The notes beneath the pieces are model-generated. The model had not been told where the DNA came from, searched no databases, and saw nothing but the letters and a program-made list of their open reading frames with translations. A stretch of 64,000 nt of DNA from Acanthosepion pharaonis (lineage: Eukaryota; Mollusca; Cephalopoda; Sepiida; Sepiidae): positions 872,001-936,000 of the forward strand of contig CAHIKZ030005207.1 in assembly GCA_903632075.3 (NCBI GenBank), in the 5' to 3' direction. Position 1 is the stretch's first letter, and each line of letters begins with the position of its first letter. Position numbers and translations under genes: made by a program. This document shows, in pieces, positions 1-11,967 of this stretch.

Positions 1-285
1 CTTTTTTTCTTTCTTTTTTCTTTCTTTCTTTCTTTCTTTCTTTTTCTTTCTTTCTTACTTTTTTCTTTTTTTTCTTTTTTTCTTTCTGTCCTCATATACT
101 TTTCTTTCTTTACTCTTCTTTTCTTTCTGTCCTCATATACTTCTTTCTTTCTTTCTTTCTTTCTTTTCTTTTTCTTTTCTTTTCTTTCCTTCCTTTTTTT
201 TTCTTTCTTTCTTTCTTTCTTTCTTTCTTTTCTTTCTTTCTTTCTTTCTTTCTTTACTCTTCTTTACTTTTTGTCCTCATATACT

Positions 286-317
<32 letters not shown>

Positions 318-739
318 TTCTTTTCTTTTTTTCTGTCTTCTTTTATTTTCTTTTCTTTCTTTACTCTTCTTTTCTTTCTGTCCTCATATTCTTTTTTTCT
401 TTTTTCTTTCTTTCTTTCTTTTCTTTACATTTTTCTTTCTTTCTCTTTTTTTTCTTTCTTCCTTTCTTTCTTTCTTTCATTTCTTCTTTCTTTTCTTTCT
501 TTCTTTCTTTACTCTTCTTTTCTTTCTTTTTCTTTTCTCTTCTTTTTTTTTCTTTTCTTTCTTTTTTCTTTCTTTTTTCTTTCTTTCCTTTCTGTCTCTT
601 CTTTCTTTCTTTCTTTTTTCTTTACCCTTCTTTTTCTTTCTGTCCTCATTTCTTTTCTTTTTCTTTTCTTTTCTTTCTGTCCTCATATACTTCTTTCTTT
701 CTTTCTTTCTTTACTCTTCTTTTCTTTCTGTCATATACT

Positions 740-775
<36 letters not shown>

Positions 776-2554
776 TTTCTTTTGTTTTTCTTTCTTTCTT
801 TCCTTTCTTTTTCTTTTTCTTCTTTTTTCTTTCTTTTCTTTCTTTCTTTCTTTTTTTCTTTTTTCTTTACTCCTTTCTTTTTCTTTCTTTCCATCTTCTT
901 TCTTTTTTTTTTTTTCTTTCTTTCTTTCTTTTCTTCTTTCTTTCTGTCCTTTATTACTTTTTCTTTCTTTCTTTTCTTTTCTTTTTCTTTCTGTCCTCAT
1001 ACTTTTCTTTCTTTTTTCTTTCTTTTTCTTTCTTTCTTTACTCTTCTTTTCTTTTTTTTTTTTTCTTTCTTTCTTTTTTTTCTCTTCTTTTTTTTCTGTT
1101 TTTTCTTTCTTTCTTTCTTTACCCTTCTTTTCTTTCTGTCCTCTTATACTTTCTTTCTTTCTTTCTTTCTTTTCTTTTCTTTTTTTTCTGTTATATACTT
1201 CTTTCTTTCTTTTTCTTTCTTCTTTTCTTTCTGTCCTCATTTACTTTTTTTTTCTTTCTTTCTTTTCTTTCTTTTTTCTTTCTTCCTTTCTTTTTTTTTC
1301 TCTTCTTTTTTCTTTACTTTCTGTCCTCCATATACTTTTTTTTTTTTCTTTCTTTTTTCTTTCTTTTCTTTTTTTCTTCTTTCTTTCTTTCTTTCTTTCT
1401 TTCTTTTTTTTCTTTTCTTTTCTTTTCTTTTTTCTTTCTCTTCTTTTCTTTTCTCCCCTCATATACTTTTTTCTTTTTTTCTTTCTTTCTTTCTTTCTTC
1501 TTTTCTTTCTTTCTTCTTTTCTTTCTGTCCTTTTCAGGTTTTACTTCTTTCTTTTTTTCTTTTTTCTTTTCTTTCTTTTCTTTCTGTCATATACTTCTTT
1601 CTTTCTTTTCTTTCTTTTTTCTTTCTTTCTTTTCTTTTTTGTGTCCCTTATACTTTTTTCTCTTCTTTCTTTCTGTCCTCTTTCTTTTCTTTTCTCTTCC
1701 TGTCCTCATATATCTTCTTTTTTTTTCTTTCTTTTACTCTTCTTTCTTTTTCATATATTTCTTCTTTCTTTCTTTTTCTTCTTTTCTTTCTGTCCTCTCT
1801 TCTTTCTTTTTTTCTTTCTTTCTTTCTTTCTTTTTTTTCCTTCTTTTCTTTTTCCTCCTCTTTCTTTCTTTCTTTTCTTTTTCTTTTCTTTCTTTTTTTT
1901 TCCTCATATACTTCTTTCTTTCTCTTCTTTTCTTTCTGTCCTTTTATACTTTTTCTTTCTTTCTTTCTTTTTCTTTTACTCTTTCTTTTTCTTTCTTTCT
2001 TTCTTTTCTTTCTTTCTTTTCTTTCTTTTTTTTTTTTTCTTTTCTTTCTTTTTCTTCCCTTTATTTTTTCTTTCTTTCTTTCTTTCTTTACTTCTTCTTT
2101 TCTTTCTGTTCATATACTTTTTCTTTTTTTTCTTTTCTTTTTCTTTTCTCTTCTTTTCTTTACTTCTTTTACTTCTTTCTTTTCTTCTTTTTTTTTTTTT
2201 ATTTCTTTTTTTCTTTCTTTCTTTCTTTCTTACTCTTTTTTCTTTCTTTCTTCATATATTTCTTTCTTTTTTCTTTCTTTCTTTTTCTTTTCTTTCATCT
2301 TTCTTTACTTTTTCTTTTCTTTCTTTCTTTATACTTCTTTCTTTCTTTCTTTTTTCTTTCCTTTCTTTCTTCTTTCTTTCTTTTCTTTTCTTTCTTTTTT
2401 CTCTTCTTTCTTTTTTTCTTATACTTCTTTCTTTCTTTCTTTCTTTTCTTTCTTCTTTTCTTTTCTGTCCTTACTTTCTTCTTTCTTTTCTTTCTTTTCT
2501 TTCTGTCTTTCTTTCTTCCTTCTTTCTTTCTTTCTTTATTTTTCTTTTCTTTCT

Positions 2555-2598
<44 letters not shown>

Positions 2599-3446
2599 TT
2601 CTTTCATTTTCTTTCTTTTTTCTTTTCTTTTTCTTTTCTTTTCTTTCTTTTTCCTCATATTTATTTTCTTTCATTTTCTTTCTTTCTTTACCCTTCTTTT
2701 CTTTTTTTTCTTTCTTTTTTCTTTCTTTTTTTTTCTGTCCTTTACTTTCTTTCTTTCTTTTTTCTTTTTTCTTTCTTTCTGTCCTCATATACTTCTTTCT
2801 TTCTTTCTTTTTACTTCTTCTTTTCTTTTCTTATTTTCTTTTTCTTTCTTTTTCTTTCTTTCTTTCTTTCATCATTTTTCATTTTTTTTTTTTTTTCTTT
2901 TTTGTCCTCTTATACTTTCTTTCTTTTTTCTTTCTTTCTTTTCTTTCTTTTCTCTTCTTTTTCTTTCTGTCCTTTTCTTACTTCTTTCTTTTCTTTCTTC
3001 TTTTCTTTCTTCTTCCTCATATACTTCTTTCTTTCTTTCTTTTCTTTACTCTTCTTTTCTTTCTGTCCTCATACTTCTTCTTTCTTCTTTCTTTCTTTCT
3101 TTTTTTCTCTTCCTTTTCTTTTTTTTCTTTCTTTCTTCTTTCTTTTTTTTCTTTTTTCTTTTTTTTTCTTTTCTTCTTTTCTTTCTGTCCTATATATTTT
3201 TTTTTTTTCTTTTTCTTTCTTCTTTTCTTTCTGTCCTTTCTTATTTCTTTCTTTCTTTCTTTCTTTCTTCTTTTTTTTCTCCTCATATTCTTTTTTTTCT
3301 TTCTTTCTTTCTTTTACCCTTTTTTTTTTCTTTCTTTTTTCTTTCTTTCTTTCTTTTTTCTTTCTTTCTTTACTTTTTCTGTCCTCTTATACTTCTTTCT
3401 TTCTTTCTTTCTTTTTTTCTTCTTTTCTTTCTGTCCTCCTTTCTTT

Positions 3447-3478
<32 letters not shown>

Positions 3479-3957
3479 TTTTCTTCTTTACTTTCTGTCC
3501 TTTTTTTCTTTCTTTCTTTCTTTCTTTCTTTTCTTTCTTTCCTCCTTTCTTTCTTTCTTTATTTTTTTTTCTTTCTTTATTTCTTTTTTCTTTCTTTCTT
3601 TTCTGTCTTCTTCTTTTCTTTCTTTATACTTCTTTCTTTCTTTCTTTCCTTCTTTCTTTCTTTCTTTCTTCTTTCTTTCTTTCTTTTCTTCTTTTTCTTT
3701 CTTCCTTTCTTTTTCTTTCTTTCTCTTCTTTTCTTTTTTTATTTTCTTTTTTTCTTTCTTTTTTCTTTCTTTTCTTTTTCTTTTCCTTATATACTTCTTT
3801 TCTTTCTTTCTTTCTTTCTTTTCATACTTCTTTTTTTCTTATTTTTTTTCTTCTTTTCTTTCTTTTGTCCTCCTATACTTCTTTCTTTCTTTCTTTCTTT
3901 CTTTACTCTTCTTTACTTCTTTTTTCTTTCTTTCTTTCTTTTCTTTTTTTTCTTTTT

Positions 3958-4001
<44 letters not shown>

Positions 4002-5171
4002 TTTTCTTCCTTCTCTTCTTTTCTTTTGTCCTTTCTTTCTTTTCTTTTCTTTATTTACTCTTTTTTCTTTCTGTTCTTTTTCTTTCTTTCTTTCTTTCTT
4101 TTTCTTTTTCTTTTCTTCTTCTTTACTTTTTGTCCTCTTATACTTCTTTCTTTCTTTCTTTCTTTCTCTTCTTTACTTTTTTCTTTCTTTTTATCTTTCT
4201 TTCTTTTTTTTCTTTTTCTTTCTTTCTTTCTTTCTTTCTTTTCTTTTCTTTTTGTCTTATTCTTTTCTTTCTTTCTTTCTTTCTTTTCTTTCTTTTTTTC
4301 TTCTTTTCTTTTTCTTTCTTTCTTTTTCTTCTTTTCTTTCTGTCCTTATATTCTTTCTTTCTTTTTTCTTTCTTTACTGTTTCTTTACTTTTTCTTTTTT
4401 TCTTTTTTCTTCTTTTCTTTTCTTTCTTTCTTTCTTTTTTCTTTTTTTTTTCTTTTTTTTTTTTCTGTCTTTCTTTATACTTTTCTTTTCTTCATTTTCT
4501 TTTTCTTTTTTCTTTTTACTTTTCTTTTTCTTTTTTGTCTTCATATCTTCTTTCTTTTTTCTTTCTTTTTTTTTTCTACTTCTTTCTTTCTTTTTTTCTC
4601 TTCTTTCTTTTTGTCCTCTTTTATACTTCTTCTTTCTTTCTTTCTTTCTTTCTTCTCTTCTTTTCTTTTTGTCCTCATATACTTCTTTTTTCTTTCTTTC
4701 TTTCTTTCTTTTATTCTTTTTTTCTTTCTGTCCTCATATACTTCTTTCTTTCTTTCTTTCTTTACTCTTCTTTCTTTTGTCCTCCTCCTTCTTTCTTTCT
4801 TTTCTTTCTTTCTTTCTTTTCTTTTCTCCTCTTTTTACTTCTTTTTTTCCTTCCCTCATATACTTCTTTTCTTTCTTTCTTTCTTTCTTTTCTTTTTCTT
4901 TCTTCTTTTTTTTCTGTCTGCTTCTTCTTTCCTCTTCTTTTCTTTCTGTTCTTTCTTTCTTTTTTTCTTTTTTGTCCTCTTTCTTTATCCTCCTTCTTTC
5001 TTTCTTTCTTTCTTTCTCTTCTTTTCTTTCTGTCTATATATTCTTTCTTTCTTTCTTTCTTTTTCTCTTCTTTTCTTTTTTTCTTATCTTCTTTCTTTCT
5101 TTCTTTCTCTTCTTTTTTTGTTTTTTCTTTTTTTTCTTTCTTTCTTTACTTTCTTTTCTTTCTTTCTTGAT

Positions 5172-5203
<32 letters not shown>

Positions 5204-5617
5204 TTCTTTTTGTCCTCATTTACTTCTTTCTTTCTTTCTTTTACTCTTCTTTTTTTATCCTCATATTTTCTTTTTTCTTTCTTTTTTCTTTCTTTCTTTC
5301 TTTTCTTTCTTTCGCTTTTGTCCTCATATACTTCTTTTTCTTTCTTTCCTTCTTTCTTTTTTCATTTTCTGTCTGCTTTTTTTTCTTTCTTTCTTTTCTT
5401 TCTTTCTACTTCTTTTTCTTTCTTTTCTTTACTTTCTTTTCCTTTACTTCTTTCTTTCTTTCTTCTTTTTCTTTCTGTCTGCATATACTTCTTTCTTTCT
5501 TTCTTTCTTTTTTCTTTTTCTTTCTGTCCTCCTTTTACTTCTTTCTTTCTTTCTTTTCTTTCTTTCTTTCTTTTTCTTTCTTTCTTTCTTTCCATTCTTC
5601 TTTTTCTTTCTTTCCTC

Positions 5618-5649
<32 letters not shown>

Positions 5650-5653
5650 TTTC

Positions 5654-5684
<31 letters not shown>

Positions 5685-5966
5685 TTCTTTCTGTCTTCTT
5701 TATATTTCTCTTTCTTTCTTTTCTTTCTTTCTCTTCTTTTCTTTCTCTCCTCATATATTTTTTCTTTCTTTCTTTTTTCTTTTTCTTTCTGTGTCCTCTT
5801 TCTTTCTTTCTTTCTTTCCTCTTTTCTTTTTCTTTCTCTTCTTTTCTTTCTGTCTGCATATACTTCTTTCTTTCTTTCTTTACTCTTCTTTTCTTTCTGT
5901 CCTCATATACTTCTTTCTTTACTTCTTTACTCTTCTTTCTCTCCTCATATACTTCTTTCTTTCTTA

Positions 5967-6001
<35 letters not shown>

Positions 6002-6575
6002 TACTCTTCTTTCTGTCTGCATATACTTCTTTCTTTCTTTCTTTACTCTTCTTTACTTTCTGTCCTCATATACTTCTTTCTTTCTTTCTTTCTTTCTTTA
6101 CTCTTCTTTACTTTCTGTCCTCATATACTTCTTTCTTTACTCTTCTTTTCTTTCTGTCCTCATATACTTCTTTCTTTCTTTCTTTCTTTACTCTTCTTTT
6201 CTTTCTGTCCTCATATACTTCTTTCTTTCTTTTTCTTTCTTTCTTTACTCTTCTTTTCTTTCTGTCCTCATATACTTCTTTCTTTCTTTCTTTTACTCTT
6301 CTTTACTTTTTGTCCTCATATACTTCTTTCTTTCTTTCTTTACTCTTCTTTTCTTTCTGTCTGCATATACTTCTTTCTTTCTTTCTTTACTTTTCTTTAC
6401 TTTCTGTCCCCATATACTTCTTTCTTTCTTTACACTTCTTTTCTTTCTGTCCTCATATACTTCTTTCTTTCTTTCTTTCTTTCTGTCCTCATATACTTCT
6501 TTCTTTCTTTCTTTCTTTACTTTTCTTTTCTTTCTGTCCTCATATACTTCTTTCTTTCTTTCTTTACACTTCTTT
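1..6575. repeat. 6.5 kb polypyrimidine (CTTT-type) satellite
   Basis: The plus strand is almost purely T and C: (CTTT)n runs are interspersed with a recurring core that reads roughly 'ctcttcttttctttctgtcc' followed by 'tcatatacttc'. A and G occur almost only inside that core. Core spacing varies because the (TTTC)n linkers expand and contract. The very long open frames here (one spans 2,123 codons of F, S and L) follow from the lack of stops in T/C-only sequence and are not genes. The tract starts at or before the left edge, so its full length is unknown, and it ends exactly at the 3' terminus of a minus-strand LINE relic. Confidence 0.95.
5850..6575 (-). repeat. Most regular block of the satellite, ~34-75 bp units
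   Basis: About fifteen copies of the core occur here; 'catatacttc' recurs at intervals of about 34 to 75 bp, mostly 40-55. A minority of cores have 'ctgcatatac' in place of 'cctcatatac', and some have 'tttacacttc' in place of 'tttactcttc'. Read on the minus strand, the unit is GTATATGAGGACAG, then A/G-rich sequence, then AAGAAGTG or AAGAAGAG, then (AAAG)n. The array is visibly less regular further from this end. Confidence 0.9.
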
Positions 6576-6905
6576 TTTTATGGGATTCATCTATTCAGGA
6601 CACATACAATCACTGCTCTCCATAACTTCCTATCCTTTATAGATCTTAATAAATTTTGTCTTTATGCTATTTCTCCTCACCCCTTTTCTGCCAAACATTT
6701 ATGCAAGCTTATTAAGTAGGTTGGTTGTAGCTTTCCTCCTGTTTATTCATTATGTCCTGTGAGTATCAAATCTTTCAAGCCCTCTTTCCTCATTATGTGC
6801 CTGAGAAATTTCAATTGTCTCTTTCTGATTCTAAGTATGTGTTTTTTTGTTTCCATTTTTCTTCTCACTACCACTCCTACTACTACCACTTTTTGTTGAA
6901 AAAAA
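6576..6905 (-). pseudogene. LINE relic A (RT C-terminus and 3' end)
   Basis: This is a minus-strand relic of a non-LTR retrotransposon, called LINE family 1 here. The minus frame at 6743-6964 contains KRQLKFLRHIMRKEGL followed by LKDLILTGH, and the DNA at 6585-6650 matches the LLRATKDRKLWRA end of the family. Other copies lie at about 10755, 16510, 28535, 41738 and 46660. The 3' end (sense) reads CCTGAAT...CCCATAAAAAAAGAAGTG and runs directly into the AAAG satellite. Only the extreme C-terminus and 3' UTR survive. The motif is familiar from invertebrate RT-encoding LINEs; I cannot fix the clade. Confidence 0.75.
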
Positions 6906-7685
6906 AAAACTCTTTCAGTTTTCTTTTTTCTATTTAATTTTTCTTTGTTTTCTTCATCTTTCATTCTTTTATTCAGATCATTTTAATTCATCCTTTTATT
7001 ATCTTTCCATTTCTTCTTCATTCACCATTTATTTATAGGCTTTTCTTTTTGTCAAATGTTTAAAATTGGGACCCAAACATTTGGAGGGAGAAAAAAAAGA
7101 GTTGGAGGAATTTGACAGACTCTCTTCAGCCATTGCTAAGGCAAATCTTAATATTAATGGTTTCAAGACAAAAAACTTATCCAAATATAGTTTTGGCAAA
7201 AATCACTATGATTAAGATAGATTTCATGAAACTCATAAAAATGTATAAAATTCCACTTAATCAGATTTCACTTTATTTTTGTTGAATTATTAACCTTTCT
7301 TGACTAATTTCTGTCTGAATTTCTGAGATAATGAGTTACCATTATGTTGTATCCTTAAAGAAGGTTACAAACAGACAAAGGCGGTACTTGAGTGAAAGGA
7401 ACAGCAACACGGGTGTAGATGAAAGAAAGAGAGGTTTATTGTAAAAGAGAATACTCTACTGAAAGACAGGGAATCGGTTAGCAGACTAGTAATTCCCAAA
7501 GCAAGTTGCCAGGTATATCCTGTGCTTATTATATATATCTACTGATATAATCATTCCACATAGGCAATAGGGAGTGTGGAACATTCCATTACACCATATT
7601 ATTTACATTATTTTCATGTGAACTATTGTCCTAATCTTTGTTGTTTTAATCACAACATTTCGGCCATTGTGCCCTCTGGCCTTCA
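6906..7685. other. AT-rich spacer without recognised features
   Basis: This is T-rich then mixed AT-rich sequence. I see no coding signal or terminal repeats. The stretch at about 7360-7680 looks like repeat-derived DNA, but I could not place it in a family. Confidence 0.5.
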
Positions 7686-7689
7686 TGAG

Positions 7690-7880
7690 GTGGATGTCAA
7701 TCCAAATAACCTACAAGGAATTTTCAACTAAATTCTTTATTTGATCTGTGAGGGTAGATTGTTTTTGTTCTATTGCCTGTGTCTTGGGATATCTCATCCA
7801 GTTCTTATTTTTAGTCCTGATCATTTATTGCTCACCCATTTCCATTGACTCCAAGTACACACTGCCTGGTCCAGAGATTG
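7690..7880 (-). repeat. Dispersed repeat R, minus copy
   Basis: The sequence 'taacctacaaggaatt' followed by 'tttatttgatctgtgag' and 'gggatatctcatccagttc' is the reverse complement of a block at 32960-33080 ('actagacaaaatatccct' ... 'aattccttgtaggttact'). A looser copy is at 38300-38400. This is an unclassified interspersed repeat with no coding content. Confidence 0.55.
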
Positions 7881-8081
7881 AACTTAAAATTGCTATATCA
7901 TGGCACAATAACCTACTGTATTAAAGCATTGGTTCATGAATTTAGTCACATATTAATTGTGATTTGTACAAATAAACTTTGGGAAAAATATAAACCATCT
8001 CTTTTCCCAACCAGCTATTGATTAAATACATGGAAAAACAGGACACTCTAGCCTTGGGGATAACCAGTCTAGAGACGGTGA

Positions 8082-8350
8082 AATTCTCAAGTCATGTAAT
8101 ACAAACAATCTGCTACATGTTCTTTTTTAGTATGAAAAAATTAATTTCTCAGATAATGTGAGTTGCACAATCTACCACATGTACTTGTTTTTAGAATGAA
8201 AAAATCAGCAAAAAGTAAAATTTTCAGATCATGTGAGTTGTACAATCTGCCACATGTATTTGATTTTAAAATTAAAAAATTAGAAAAAAAAAATAAAATG
8301 AAATTCTTATGTCATGTGAGTAGCATAAGCTGTCGCATATACTTTTTTTA
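8082..8350 (+). repeat. Degenerate minisatellite, ~4 copies of ~65-80 bp
   Basis: Four successive units begin near 8082, 8146, 8218 and 8299. Each carries a variant of 'catgtgagttgcacaatct', then 'ccacatgta', then an A-rich end. The open frame at 8163-8351 is only the repeat read through and is not a gene. Confidence 0.7.
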
Positions 8351-9132
8351 ATATAAAAAAAATCTACCAAAACAAGTGACTTTCCCTTACAAACAAATAA
8401 ATCAGGGGAACAACTTTAATTAACCAAAACTCAATTTGTATTTAAAATTTATATTTACTTATACTTCTGCTAATCTTGAAACTTTAATGTTAAATAATTG
8501 TTGTCAATATGTGTAAATTCACAGTTTTGGGAAATGTATATTTATATTTTGTTTTAATTTCCAAAGCCATGTACATCAAAATATGAATCTCATATTGAAC
8601 CCTTTTACCTTGTTTCTTTTTTATTTTACTTCTAAATTTAAATTTGTCTCTTATTTTCCTTATCTTTTTACTTTCTGTTTGATTCACCTTATTTTTTCTA
8701 CTCTGAAATCTTCCTTTTGAATATAATCATCTGACTTTACCTTAGACACCTTCCTCCAAATTCAAACAACATTCTCCAGAAATATTTCCTAAAAAAAGAC
8801 CTTTAGCAATGCTCTGCTGTCACCAGAACAACAAGTCTCCAATGAGCATTGACCATTGTCTTTTCCTTCTTAATTGGCATTTAAACAATGACTAATTAGT
8901 AACATGCTGGCAGTTTGATTATGGCAGCCTGAAGCAGAATCAAAGTAAGGTTCTCAGAGAAAATATTGGCTGTAATAAGATTTGATTCTTGCCATGTCAG
9001 AAAATACACTCTCAGTGAAATTCTTGAATTACCAAGAGAATTCAATTTGTAATCACAAATTGGAATAAAGTTTTCTTTATGGAAAATAATTATTGAATTA
9101 ATGCTTCAGAACAGATATTGTTTATCTGTCTA

Positions 9133-9136
<4 letters not shown>
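8351..9136. other. AT-rich spacer, nothing recognised
   Basis: Mixed AT-rich DNA with no convincing coding frame or repeat structure that I can see by eye. Confidence 0.5.

Positions 9137-9179
<43 letters not shown>
9137..9179. repeat. (TA)n microsatellite
   Basis: About 43 bp of uninterrupted TA. Other TA tracts of 25-50 bp occur at about 20429, 21500, 22738, 25285, 27284, 27690, 28050, 32394, 32651, 33771, 34667, 35394, 47120, 53899, 54055, 54277, 54360, 54441, 54530 and 58380. GT/CA tracts occur at about 19471, 20407, 21979, 24071, 25436, 25573 and 35369. Confidence 0.95.
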
Positions 9180-9183
<4 letters not shown>

Positions 9184-9610
9184 CTTATTCTATACATGTA
9201 TACACATTTATATATATCCAAACAAGTTTTGTTAAATTCAGCTGACAAGGTCTGTCTGTTTAATTTTTATTTGTATTTTTCCAATTTCCAAATAAGATGT
9301 TGTATATCAGGATTAATATTGTGAATAAACTGCCTGAAGTCCACAAAAATTATGATGTAGTCTTTTTGAAAGAGAAATTACATTCACCAAAAAGATTCAT
9401 CTGATGACAGTGACTGAACATGGTTCTTGCTAATGACTTAATGACTGAGATATACCTAAGTACTTGAACAGAAACAATAGAAAAAGCATGAACTATGTAG
9501 AAAAAAGATCTTATGTTTAGTTATTTGGTCAAATTTTGAAAAGCGGGTGGGGCTTAGAACTTTTCAGTAACTCATATGTATTAGTGGATTGGATGCATAT
9601 TTACATAAAT

Positions 9611-10400
9611 ACAAGATACATTAAAAAAGTATCTGACTTTTCCCATCAAAATTAATGCAGTGTGGGTAAAATCCTTTGGATGAGAGGTGTGAAAATTTTA
9701 AGGTTGGTAGGCTGCATCAATTCTTGGCTGATATGTCTATAGTACAGACGTGTAGTACACACTTGTCAGATTTTTGTTTTTATGCACAATGACTGAATAC
9801 ATTGAGCAGAGATATTGCATCAAATTTTGCCAAAAGCTTGGTGATACTCAAGCTCAAACCATCCAAATGATTCAGCAGGCCTTTGGCAATGATGAATGGG
9901 CAAACCCAGATCAAGAAATGGTACAACAGTTTCAAACATGGCCACACCTTGGTAGAGAGTGAGGCACACTGAGGCAAGCCATCCACAAGTTGAAGTATAA
10001 ATAAGTGCAGAATCAGTGCATTCCATTTTATTGGAGGATTTGTCCATGTGGAGTGTGTCAGAAAAATTCCTCCACAAAGTGATGGTTGTGTAGCAGAAGC
10101 AACTTCTCATGGAAATCACATGGTTTTCAGAAGAGCCAGAAGTCACATGGTACCAAGTGGGGAGAGTAAGGAGCTTGTCAAACAAGTAGTTCTTGTTCTT
10201 GACCAAGAAAGCTTGGTGCAATATCTCTGTTCAGACATCTTGTATGAAATTGAAAATTTGGCAAATACGCAATATGTGTATATACTCTAGGTATAACAGC
10301 TGGGAACTGCCATGTCCTCCCAATGTGAAGATTTTCACAAGGGTAGTGTGACATTAATTTTGGTGCAAAAAATAAAGTCTGATACTTTTTGAATACACCT

Positions 10401-10403
<3 letters not shown>
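9611..10403 (+). mobile_element. Degenerate mariner-family element with TIRs
   Basis: The frame at 9780-9960 begins MTEYIEQRYCIKFCQKLGD and continues TQAQTIQMIQQAFG, which is the N-terminal helix-turn-helix region of a mariner transposase. Terminal inverted repeats are visible: the left end reads 'acaagatacattaaaaaagt' and the right end, reverse-complemented, 'acaaggtgtattcaaaaagt', with matching inner parts near 'caaaattaatg'. The element is ~0.8 kb against ~1.3 kb for a full mariner, and the catalytic DDD region is lost. It is non-autonomous and dead. A (TA)n tract sits just right of the end. Confidence 0.75.

Positions 10404-10405
<2 letters not shown>

Positions 10406-10455
<50 letters not shown>
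10406..10455. repeat. (TA)n microsatellite
   Basis: About 50 bp of TA immediately after the right end of the mariner relic. Confidence 0.95.
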
Positions 10456-10457
<2 letters not shown>

Positions 10458-10754
10458 GCTAGGCTTGCTTGTTCCAGGCATTGGATGTTGCTGTGTGGCA
10501 TTCTCTGATTAGTCCATGGAAATTTGCAGATTAATAATTTGAATAGAATTCAATATGAAACTGAAATTTTTATCCAGCTTCATTCATATTTTCAGAATGT
10601 GTCAAAAACATTTGCAAATTAGTTGCTCTTGTATTTGTCAACAAATATATTTGTAAAAAATATTTGTTTATTTCTCCTTATATATAATATTTATTTAATA
10701 TAGTTCATATTTTAGGTTAGTATCATTGACATAAATTATTATTCTTTTATGTGT

Positions 10755-11230
10755 TGAGTCCCTTTGAGATGTGGGTAGTCACTGCTCTCCACAACTTCCT
10801 ATCCTTTGTAGCTCTTAGCAATGTTTTTTTTTTACCATCTTTCTCATTCTCTACTTTGCCATCCATTTACACAAACCCATTAGGTACATAACTGTTTCTA
10901 TCTGTCTCTCTTGTATTCAATATGTCTTGTGAGTGTTAAATTTTCCAAGCCCTTATGAGTTTTACAAATTTCAACTCTACTTCTGATTCTCAGTATAAGC
11001 ATCCATTTATTTTCATTTTCTTCAAAACTGCTTTATTGCTCATATGTTCTGTCCATGACATTCATTGCATCCTTCAGTAGGACTACATCATTGCCCTTGC
11101 TTCAGGTCTTGTCTTCATCTGTGACAGAATTGTCTCAGATTCCCTGTCCTATAGAAAGATTGATATTAAATAGTAGTTCCACACACTTTTTCTATGTTTC
11201 TGACAAACTTCTGTTTCTTTTTTGTTTCAA
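10755..11230 (-). pseudogene. LINE relic B (family 1, 3' end)
   Basis: This minus-strand copy of LINE family 1 shares 'ctgctctccacaacttcc' and 'cctttgtagctctta' with relics A, C and D. The order of blocks matches relic D at 41738: the tail end, then the LCKWM-type stretch, then the region just upstream. There are multiple stops and frameshifts. The 3' end in sense ends ...CACATAAAAGAATAATAA, a short A-rich tail. Confidence 0.7.
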
Positions 11231-11475
11231 AATTCATCAGTGTTCATTATTGTATACCACAGGATTTATATATCTATATTTTTATGCACTGAAAAAATGT
11301 TTATATCTGTCTCTTAATAAACCTACCTTTATAATTACATACTATGTGTGTGTTTGTGTATCACACTAGTTACATTTGCTGATTATAATTGTATCTCAGT
11401 TGCTAATTACCTTATTATGCATGAATTTATTAATAATTTTCAATAATTCTAATATTTTCCACATTCTTAAAAATA
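11231..11475. other. AT-rich spacer
   Basis: Contains 'tgtgtgtttgtgtatcac' near 11345. No gene or element boundary is recognised. Confidence 0.5.
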
Positions 11476-11967
11476 CAGGCAAACCTCTCATCTATGGAAC
11501 CCCCCATTAATGGACTTCAGATGCAATGGACAAAACTTGCTGGCAAAATAAAAAAAAATGTGCAGGAAAAAAAAATTCCAAATCATCAGTGATGCATTTC
11601 AAAATTTGCGGGCTTAACGAAACGAGTCTTGTTAGTTCTCAAAGTGACCACTTGGTGGTGTAGGTGGTGGTGGGCATTTCAATTATAAACAAAGACAAGT
11701 GTATGGTATATAAAGTACAATTAATTAGCACATTCAGGAGAAAGTAGCTGTGAGACGTCTATTATTTTTGTTATTTTGATTAATATATCTATATTAAGTA
11801 TATATTTATTGTTGCCATATATACATGTTTATAGAATTTACTTTATGATCATAACTACTAGTAGTTACTATAGTGGTTTCATAACTCAAAAATAATTCCT
11901 TCCCATTTACAGACAATCAGCTTCAAAGGACATCTTATTAGTTCGTTGATGAGAGGTTTGCATACTG
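11476..11967. mobile_element. pogo/Tigger-like MITE
   Basis: The left end 'caggcaaacctctcatctat' and the right end, reverse-complemented, 'cagtatgcaaacctctcatc' form ~25 bp imperfect terminal inverted repeats. The element sits after a TA dinucleotide (11474-11475). It is about 490 bp with no transposase. The AACCTCTCAT-type TIR resembles those of pogo/Tigger elements, so I infer a non-autonomous derivative. 'cttaacgaaacg' near 11615 also fits that style of TIR-derived sequence. Confidence 0.6.

Noticed and set aside
271..6642. 2,123-codon plus-strand ORF, and similar long F/S/L or K/R/E-rich frames on both strands
   Set aside because: It is the polypyrimidine satellite read through. T/C-only sequence contains no stop codons, the composition is three residues, and all frames are similarly open.
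8163..8351. 62-codon ORF
   Set aside because: It lies across a degenerate minisatellite and translates the repeated unit.
9400..9430. CTGATGACAGTGACTGAAC as a hammerhead core
   Set aside because: There is no A after GAA to start stem III and no stem I pairing.
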